A DNA stretch of 38,164 bases from SLJN01 sp964505385 (GTDB lineage Bacteria; Bacteroidota; Rhodothermia; Balneolales; Natronogracilivirgulaceae). Under the pieces are notes generated by a model. The model did no database searches and was not told the DNA's origin. It saw only the letters and a list, made by a program, of their open reading frames with translations. The DNA is taken from assembly GCA_964505385.1 (NCBI GenBank), contig CAZDIA010000029.1:1-38164 (forward strand). The letters are read 5' to 3'. A program made the translations under genes and the position numbers. Of the stretch, positions 32,733-38,164 are shown one piece after another. Every line of letters starts with the position of its first letter. The stretch's first letter is position 1.

Positions 32733-33464
32733 ATGGCTGAACAAAAAAAGTATTCCAAGGAAAACAAAGAATGGTGGAGCCCGAGCCTGGGAAAAGACAT
32801 GGAATTGGTGCGCATTGGAGATAGCGGCACTCCAATCCTGGCATTTCCGGGTAATAACGGAAATAATGGCGATTGGGAGTCCCATGGGCTGGTTAATGCA
32901 TTAGAGCTGCAACTGAAAAATGGATATAATCAAATTTACTGTGTTGATTCCATTGACGGGGAAAGCGTGTTTAATACACAAGCTGAACCATCAGCCAGAA
33001 TTCAAAGACACAAGCAGTATCATTCGTATATCTCAGAGGAAGTTGTTCCGTATATTTTCTCGGATACCGACTGCCGGTTTTTGATTGTAGCCGGAATTAA
33101 TATGGGAGGATATCACGCCTTCAACCTGACTTTTCGACACCCTGAAAAGGTAGGCAAATTAGTGGCAATGAGTGGGATATATGACCTGAAACCCTATATG
33201 GATGGATATTACGATGATGATGTCTATCATAACAATCCTGTTGATTATGTGCCCAATATCGGAGAGCCTAAACTCATTGAAAATTTACAGGCAACTGACA
33301 TTAGGGTTACTGTTTCACAATTTGAGGCTGAGTTCGGCGAATCCAAAACTATTTCCAATTTGATGAACTCAAAAGATATAAGGCATGAGTTTGATGTAAG
33401 GAGAGAGGAGGAATTGCAAGAGTGGGAGTTGTGGGCGGAAATTTTGAGAGTGCATATCCCCTGA
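32733..33464 (+). CDS. esterase-family alpha/beta-hydrolase homologue lacking the catalytic triad
   Basis: A 243-residue protein aligning over its full length with the bacterial 'esterase family' (esterase D-like). It keeps 'PGNNGNNGDWESHG' in place of the family's opening loop, 'CVDSIDGES', 'GYHAFN', the 'MSGIYDLKPYMDGYYDDDVYHNNPVDY' region and a C-terminal 'WELW'. The nucleophile elbow GxSxG is GINMG, with N123 in place of Ser. The acid region reads 'QFEAEFG' where active members have WDICLG, and the usual HDW near the end is QEW. All three triad positions therefore appear lost. Probably a pseudoenzyme or binding protein. It is 19 nt upstream of accC, so likely co-transcribed. Confidence 0.8.
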   Translation: MAEQKKYSKENKEWWSPSLGKDMELVRIGDSGTPILAFPGNNGNNGDWESHGLVNALELQLKNGYNQIYCVDSIDGESVFNTQAEPSARIQRHKQYHSYISEEVVPYIFSDTDCRFLIVAGINMGGYHAFNLTFRHPEKVGKLVAMSGIYDLKPYMDGYYDDDVYHNNPVDYVPNIGEPKLIENLQATDIRVTVSQFEAEFGESKTISNLMNSKDIRHEFDVRREEELQEWELWAEILRVHIP

Positions 33465-33483
33465 GTGGCGGTTATATTGAAAT

Positions 33484-35004
33484 ATGCTTAAGACAATCAA
33501 AAAAGTACTTGTAGCTAATCGGGGTGAGATTGCGGTTAGAATCATTCGTTCCTGCCGCGATTTAGGCGTACAGACTGTAGCGGTGTACTCCGAGCCTGAT
33601 GCAACAAGCCCCCACAGCTTACTTGCCGATGAGTCAGTATGCATTGGCCCGGCTGCGTCAGCCGAAAGCTATCTTAAAATGGATACCATCATCAAAGTGG
33701 CGAAAGAAACCGGGAGTGACGCGATACACCCCGGGTATGGTTTTTTAAGTGAAAATGCCGCTTTTGCCCGAAAATGCGAGGAAAACGGAATTATTTTCAT
33801 CGGTCCTTCTCCCGAATCTATCGATGCCATGGGAGATAAGATGCGAGCAAGAGAGATGATGAAAAATGCGGGGGTTCCTTATCCTCCGGGTACAAAAAAA
33901 GCGCTCGAAGATGTTGCCGAAGCCAAAAAATTTGCCGGTGAGATCGGTTTTCCGGTTTTAATTAAGGCGGCAGCCGGGGGAGGTGGCAAGGGAATGAGAA
34001 TTGTAAATGATCCGGAATCTTTTGAGTCGGGTATTAAAGCGGCTCAGTCGGAAGCCCGCAATGCATTTGGTGATGAGAGAGTGTACGTGGAAAAGTACTT
34101 GGAATCACCGAGGCATGTTGAGTTTCAGATACTTGCGGATCACCATGATAATTACATTCATCTTTTTGACCGCGAGTGCTCAATCCAGAGGCGTCATCAA
34201 AAGGTCATAGAGGAAGCGCCCTGCGCAATTCTGGATGATGAACTACGCTTTGAGATGGCGAAGGCTGCTCTGGCTGCCGCCCGTGCTTGTGATTATTATG
34301 GTGCCGGGACGATTGAATTTATGGTGGATAAACACCGAAATTTTTATTTCCTTGAGATGAACACCAGGTTACAGGTAGAACATCCGATCACCGAGAAAAT
34401 TACAGGCATTGATTTGGTGGAGTGGCAGTTGAGAATCGCTGAAAAACAGCCACTTTCATTCAAGCAGGAAGATCTCAGGCGAAACGGTCATGCAATTGAA
34501 TGCCGAATCAGCGCCGAAAATCCGGTGGAACAGTTTCTTCCAAGTACCGGAAAATTACGTTATTTTAAACCGGTCTCAGGCGCCGGTATAAGGGTCGACG
34601 AGGGTGTAAGAAGTTATCAACAAATATCTATTGATTATGATCCGTTGATAGCAAAACTTATAACCTGGGGGAAAAATCGTGAAGAAGCCATTCAGAGAAT
34701 GAAAAGGGCACTCGATGAATTTGAAGTTAGCGGGGTACATACCACCATCCCGTTTTGTCGTTATGTTATGGATCATGATGCATTCAGGCATGCAAATTAT
34801 GATACCCATTTCGTAAGCGAGCATTTTTCAGGTGACAAGCTTAACAACCTTGCTGCGGAAAATACGGTAGCTGCAGCCGCGGCTTTACTGAAACATCACG
34901 ACAATGAAAAGCAGACCATAAAAACTCCGAAAATAACGGGGCAAAATGCTGATGGTGCACAAAACAATGCATTATGGTGGAAAAACAGGCAAAAAAATCG
35001 ATAA
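33484..35004 (+). CDS. accC: biotin carboxylase subunit of acetyl-/propionyl-CoA carboxylase
   Basis: A 506-residue biotin carboxylase that carboxylates carrier-bound biotin with bicarbonate and ATP for malonyl-CoA or methylmalonyl-CoA formation. It has 'ANRGEIAVRIIRS', 'IHPGYGFLSEN', the ATP-grasp glycine loop 'AAAGGGGKGMR', 'DRECSIQRRHQK', 'FLEMNTRLQVEHPITE' and the C-terminal 'DPLIAKLI'. Residues beyond ~455 form a low-complexity tail without a biotinyl-lysine (AMKM) motif, so the carrier is a separate protein. The extended form is common for propionyl/acetyl-CoA carboxylases in this phylum; substrate is not decided. It lies 12 nt before murQ. Confidence 0.93.
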   Translation: MLKTIKKVLVANRGEIAVRIIRSCRDLGVQTVAVYSEPDATSPHSLLADESVCIGPAASAESYLKMDTIIKVAKETGSDAIHPGYGFLSENAAFARKCEENGIIFIGPSPESIDAMGDKMRAREMMKNAGVPYPPGTKKALEDVAEAKKFAGEIGFPVLIKAAAGGGGKGMRIVNDPESFESGIKAAQSEARNAFGDERVYVEKYLESPRHVEFQILADHHDNYIHLFDRECSIQRRHQKVIEEAPCAILDDELRFEMAKAALAAARACDYYGAGTIEFMVDKHRNFYFLEMNTRLQVEHPITEKITGIDLVEWQLRIAEKQPLSFKQEDLRRNGHAIECRISAENPVEQFLPSTGKLRYFKPVSGAGIRVDEGVRSYQQISIDYDPLIAKLITWGKNREEAIQRMKRALDEFEVSGVHTTIPFCRYVMDHDAFRHANYDTHFVSEHFSGDKLNNLAAENTVAAAAALLKHHDNEKQTIKTPKITGQNADGAQNNALWWKNRQKNR

Positions 35005-35016
35005 GGTTTATCACAT

Positions 35017-35952
35017 ATGAATTCTGAAAGTATTACTCTATTTAATTCGCTGAAGAATCTCGACACCGAGCAGCGTAATCCTGAAACCATGCATATTGAT
35101 CTGGCTGACTCTGACGAAATAGCCAGGCTCATTAACCAGGAAGATCGCAAAGTTCCCGGCAATGTTGCTGAACGATTATCGGCCATAGCCGAAGCTATTG
35201 AACTGGTTAGCAATGCGCTAAGTGTAGGAGGGCGGTTGCTGTATTTCGGGGCAGGTACCAGTGGCCGGCTTGGTGTGCTGGATGCGGCGGAATGTCCTCC
35301 GACTTTTGGTTCGGATCCCGAAGAAGTTAAAGGACTCATAGCCGGCGGAGAGAAAGCGATGTTTGTGGCGCAGGAAGGTGCCGAGGATGATCCGAAGTTC
35401 GGGGTTGAGGATGTGAAAAAAGAAAACATCGGTAAGCTGGATGTGGTTTGCGGTCTGGCCGCAAGCGGACGTACGCCCTACGTTCACGGAGCGCTTGCAG
35501 AAGCGTCGCGACGTGGCGCGAAAACCATAATGATTTGCTGTGTTCCCGCAAATCAGGTGGATCTTGATATTGAAGTAGATGTGATGATAGATATGCCGGT
35601 TGGCCCGGAGGTTATTATGGGCAGCACCCGAATGAAAAGCGGCACGGCCCAAAAGCTTGCCTGTAACATGTTAACAACAGGCGCGATGATCCGCCGGGGA
35701 AAAATTTATGAGAATGTAATGGTTGATCTCCAGCTAACAAACAAGAAGCTTGTTGAACGCGCCCGCAGAATCATCATGATGTTCAGTGAAGTAGATTATC
35801 AGGAAGCTTCCAGATTGCTCGAAGAAACCGGGGGTAAAGTGAAAACTGCTCTGCTGATGGCGTTATCGGGCATGTCCAAATCCGAAGCTGAGAATATGCT
35901 CGATCAGCATAACGGATTCATCAGAGCAGCACTGCAATCCTATTCAAAATGA
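35017..35952 (+). CDS. murQ: N-acetylmuramic acid 6-phosphate etherase
   Basis: A 311-residue SIS-domain enzyme that cleaves the lactyl ether of MurNAc-6-phosphate to GlcNAc-6-phosphate in cell-wall recycling. It has 'YFGAGTSGRLGVLDAAECPP', with the conserved catalytic Glu (E92), 'EGAEDD' (E123), 'GLAASGRTPYVHGAL', 'GPEVIMGSTRMKSGTAQK' and a C-terminal UBA-like helical segment ('EAENMLDQHNGFIRAAL'). Length is slightly above the E. coli enzyme. It sits in a tight run between accC and plsC with 12 and 18 nt gaps. No other recycling gene is nearby. Confidence 0.95.
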   Translation: MNSESITLFNSLKNLDTEQRNPETMHIDLADSDEIARLINQEDRKVPGNVAERLSAIAEAIELVSNALSVGGRLLYFGAGTSGRLGVLDAAECPPTFGSDPEEVKGLIAGGEKAMFVAQEGAEDDPKFGVEDVKKENIGKLDVVCGLAASGRTPYVHGALAEASRRGAKTIMICCVPANQVDLDIEVDVMIDMPVGPEVIMGSTRMKSGTAQKLACNMLTTGAMIRRGKIYENVMVDLQLTNKKLVERARRIIMMFSEVDYQEASRLLEETGGKVKTALLMALSGMSKSEAENMLDQHNGFIRAALQSYSK

Positions 35953-35970
35953 CGGGAGGTGTATCGGTAA

Positions 35971-36705
35971 GTGAAAATTTACAGCTTTTTGGTGTGGGGG
36001 TTATACGGTATAAGTATTGCCGTTAGCTTTCCGCTGGTGCTGATTACCTATATCCTAACATTCCCTTTCGATAAATACCGCAGGGTTACAAATGCGGTAT
36101 TTATGTTTTTTGGTCAGTCATTTACCTATTTAAACCCTTTTTGGAAAGTCAATTTCTATGGAACTGAGCGATACAACAAGAACGAAGGAGTCATTTTTGT
36201 AGCTAATCATCAGAGTTTTGTGGATATGCCTCTGTTGGCAAGGCTTCCCTGGAACATGAAATGGGTATCCAAACAGGAACTGTTTAAAATTCCGGTAGCC
36301 GGCTGGATTTTGAGTATGGCCGGGCACATCAGTATCAGGAGGGGAAGTCCGGAGGCGAGAAAAACTATTTACAAGATAGCCCCTTATGTTCAAGCAGGCG
36401 AACCTGTTATAGTTTTCCCGGAAGGAACCCGTTCTAAAGACGGCACCATTAAGACGTTTAAAAAAGGAGCATTCCTTGTTGCGTGGGAATATAATCTTCC
36501 GGTTCAACCGATAGTCATTTCCGGAACGCATAAATTAATGGAACCGGGAAGCTGGACGATGAAACGAAAAGGCAACATAGACGTTAGTATTTTGCAAAAG
36601 AGTTATCCCGAGCAATTTTCAAGTATAAATGAATTTGTAGATTATACCCAGGCACGTTATAAAGAAGAGCTGCACAAGGAAATACCCGATTCGGTTAAGG
36701 TATAA
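35971..36705 (+). CDS. plsC: 1-acyl-sn-glycerol-3-phosphate acyltransferase
   Basis: A 244-residue membrane acyltransferase that converts lysophosphatidate to phosphatidate. An N-terminal hydrophobic segment (about 7-28) is followed by the PlsC motifs NHQSFVD (H80, D85, the HX4D pair) and 'FPEGTRSKDG' (149-158), then 'PVQPIVISG'. It starts with GTG. Spacing (18 nt after murQ, 17 nt before the TonB-family gene) supports one operon. Other lysophospholipid acyltransferase substrates are possible. Confidence 0.92.
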   Translation: MKIYSFLVWGLYGISIAVSFPLVLITYILTFPFDKYRRVTNAVFMFFGQSFTYLNPFWKVNFYGTERYNKNEGVIFVANHQSFVDMPLLARLPWNMKWVSKQELFKIPVAGWILSMAGHISIRRGSPEARKTIYKIAPYVQAGEPVIVFPEGTRSKDGTIKTFKKGAFLVAWEYNLPVQPIVISGTHKLMEPGSWTMKRKGNIDVSILQKSYPEQFSSINEFVDYTQARYKEELHKEIPDSVKV

Positions 36706-36722
36706 TAAAACAGAACAACGTA

Positions 36723-37394
36723 TTGCGTTATCGTGAGCGATATAAAAATTTCGAGCAAAGCTATCGCAAAGATATTCTGATTGCTATATGTGCCAGTTTA
36801 CTCATCTTCATTCTCGTTTTCAGATTCTGGCCGGTAGATTTTATTGATGATTATATATATCAGGATGTTGAACCGGCTGAAGATGTGATTGAGTTTGAAG
36901 ATGCCGTAGTTGTTGAGCAGCCGACATCCGTTCCTCCGCCACCTTCTCCCCGAACCCCGGAACCGCGGCCGGAAGAAGAAATTGTTGAAGAGGAGTTTGA
37001 TTTTGAGGATGAATTCGATATGGAAGAACTTCCTGACCCGGAACGAGTCGGAGAGGGTGATACCGGTGATGAATACGTGGCGGAAAACCCATCACGGCCT
37101 CCCAATGTGAGAAGAATCGTCGAACCATCGGTTTCTGATGTAATCGGAGGGCAAAATGTAAGAATCTATGTCTCATTTCTGGTTAACAGAGATGGTAACG
37201 TTGAAGAGGTGTATATTGATGAAATTCAGGTTTTTGATGATGATGAGGATGATTATGTGACAACTGATCATACCGACAGCGACCTGATTGAAGCCACTAT
37301 GAAAGCCGCTTATCGCTGGCAGTTTCGTCCGGCGGAAGAGGGTGGTGAGTTGGTTAAAGCCCGGACAAGGCATGTGTTCACATTTGGCAATTGA
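36723..37394 (+). CDS. TonB-family energy transducer
   Basis: A 223-residue TonB-like protein linking proton motive force to outer-membrane transport. One N-terminal membrane anchor (about 18-37) is followed by a Pro-rich then strongly acidic linker (about 60-125) and a TonB C-terminal domain (about 130-223: 'VRIYVSFLVNRDGNVEEVYI', 'AAYRWQFRPA', 'RTRHVFTFG'). The linker is far more acidic than the usual Pro-Lys linker. The only usable start is TTG at 36723. Last gene of the accC-murQ-plsC run. The partner ExbB/ExbD genes are not here. Confidence 0.88.
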   Translation: MRYRERYKNFEQSYRKDILIAICASLLIFILVFRFWPVDFIDDYIYQDVEPAEDVIEFEDAVVVEQPTSVPPPPSPRTPEPRPEEEIVEEEFDFEDEFDMEELPDPERVGEGDTGDEYVAENPSRPPNVRRIVEPSVSDVIGGQNVRIYVSFLVNRDGNVEEVYIDEIQVFDDDEDDYVTTDHTDSDLIEATMKAAYRWQFRPAEEGGELVKARTRHVFTFGN

Positions 37395-37465
37395 CCGGTT
37401 TACTATAGAGCATTATAGCAGATTTAGGTAGTCAATGTGCTTAAGTCTGGTATGCAAGAACGTAA

Positions 37466-37603
37466 AAGAAATCAAGATTTAAAGATGATAAGAGGTAAAG
37501 ATGTGAAGAAGGGTTGGCGCTGGGCAAAAATAATCGCTCCTACAAACTTAGCTTGGTTTCTTGAATTCTTGCTATCTTGACTTCTTTAAATTCTTTATTT
37601 CTT
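37466..37603. repeat. fold-back of imperfect tandem octamers, copy 2
   Basis: Six consecutive octamers beginning AAG (37466-37513), a spacer of about 30 nt, then CTT-ending units whose CTT falls at 37552, 37560, 37568, 37576 and 37584, then 37593 and 37601 after a one-base shift. The unit AAGATGTG occurs here and in copy 1. The spacers of the two copies share, in opposite orientation, GTTTGWAGGAGCG. Confidence 0.85.
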
Positions 37604-37685
37604 AAAGAGAAATTTGATATAGTGGAATTTCAAAAAAAATGGCAGTAATGAAATTTTGAGCGCCCAAAACGTTAATCAATCAAGG

Positions 37686-37716
37686 TTGATTCAGCCGGTT
37701 TGAAGCCCTATATTTG
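37686..37716 (+). promoter_or_regulatory. Bacteroidota-type promoter of tRNA-Ser
   Basis: TTG (37686-37688), a 20-nt spacer, then TATATTTG (37709-37716), an exact match to TAnnTTTG. The expected transcription start is a few bases before the tRNA 5' end at 37729. Confidence 0.75.
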
Positions 37717-37728
37717 CGCTCTCTTTTT

Positions 37729-37814
37729 GGAGGGGTGCCGGAGTGGTCGAACGGGCTCGCCTGGAAAGCGAGTGTGCCCCCTGGGTACCGAGGGTTCGAA
37801 TCCCTCCCCCTCCG
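37729..37814 (+). tRNA. tRNA-Ser (anticodon GGA)
   Basis: An 86-nt class II tRNA. The acceptor arms GGAGGGG and CCCCTCC pair perfectly, with G as discriminator base. The anticodon stem CTCGC/GCGAG encloses a 7-nt loop with GGA in the centre, reading UCC and UCU serine codons. A long variable arm follows, and the T-arm is GAGGG-TTCGAAT-CCCTC. The 3' CCA is not encoded (next bases are CAA). Confidence 0.97.
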
Positions 37815-38164
37815 CAAAAAGCTTGGTAGTGGTGAATAAGCTTCCAATTTTGCAGTAGTTATATTTTACATCTCTTTTATCCATGATGGATGAGAAGCCT
37901 TTCCAGTCGAGCGAAGCGAAGGAAATGAGCAGCAGCGAATCAGCACCCCTCCCTTTGCTTTTGAGAACCCAATGAACCTGAGTTCGATTGTTTTTAAATA
38001 ACCCGGGATTTTAGTAAGAAGTTGTTAATATTTTATTTATTACACTTGTCCAAACCGTAGGTCAGGAATTTTTCACATCTTCAAAAAGTTTCAACACCAC
38101 GAGCACAAATGAGGTATAATGAAAAAGAGGACGCCTTAGGTAGATTGATCAAAGTTCAATAAAC
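37815..38164. other. post-tRNA intergenic stretch, nothing assigned
   Basis: 350 bases to the window end with no gene or RNA that I can support. A 30-codon open frame near 37884 is noted only to be rejected. Confidence 0.5.

Larger units (their letters stand above)
37395..37728. other. intergenic stretch with an octamer fold-back and a tRNA promoter
   Basis: No gene in these 334 bases. It holds the second octamer fold-back (37466-37603) and, close to the tRNA, a consensus Bacteroidota promoter. Confidence 0.7.

Noticed and set aside
37884..37976. 30-codon open frame after tRNA-Ser
   Set aside because: Ser/Pro-rich and low-complexity, no supporting start signal, and no recognisable family.

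Overview
The window looks like chromosomal sequence from a halophilic or marine member of the Balneolota/Rhodothermota branch of the Bacteroidota superphylum. Several things point there: a DUF2723 (GT117-type) membrane protein, a secreted nuclease with a type IX secretion (T9SS) C-terminal sorting domain, an aerotolerance-type DUF58/BatA module, and a near-ideal Bacteroidota promoter (TTG, 20 nt, TAnnTTTG) in front of a tRNA-Ser gene. The exported proteins are strikingly acidic, as in salt-adapted relatives. No prophage, IS element, CRISPR array or integrase is visible.

Layout. 1-4067 (minus): truncated ybeY, a hypothetical gene overlapping it, and a large DUF2723 glycosyltransferase-like membrane protein. 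4171-6702 (plus): an M1-aminopeptidase-like lipoprotein with HEAT-like repeats whose zinc site is destroyed. 6903-9908 (minus): DUF58, BatD-like and BatA genes, without MoxR. 10118-11543 (plus): a six-TM SpoIIE-type phosphatase broken by one extra G in a G6 run. 11673-18535: a CoA-binding protein, a small hypothetical gene, a class 1 FBPase homologue lacking its metal ligands, acs, a DUF2721 protein and an S9 peptidase lipoprotein. 18754-27524: a T9SS-exported endonuclease/exonuclease/phosphatase, a conserved protein of unknown function, and two more exported S9 peptidases, one fused to an FGE-sulfatase (SUMF1-like) domain. 27859-28748 (minus): a RES/Xre-ParS toxin-antitoxin pair. 28929-30902 (minus): a LacI regulator abutting purC. 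31633-37394 (plus): crtB, an esterase homologue without its catalytic triad, accC, murQ, plsC and a TonB-family protein. 37729-37814: tRNA-Ser(GGA).

Functionally this is core metabolism (acetate activation, purine synthesis, acyl-CoA carboxylation, phospholipid and carotenoid synthesis, muropeptide recycling) mixed with envelope and extracellular peptide/nucleic-acid scavenging. The three S9 peptidases and the T9SS nuclease fit a protein- and DNA-scavenging heterotroph.

Two themes stand out. First, three enzyme-family genes (M1 peptidase, FBPase, alpha/beta-hydrolase esterase) keep an intact reading frame and fold signatures but have lost their catalytic residues, so they look like maintained pseudoenzymes. 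Second, the gaps between genes hold a set of fold-back elements built from short imperfect tandem repeats whose period differs by locus (6, 7, 8 or 9 nt). Two loci share a larger composite element of about 200 bp, and two others share one octamer family.
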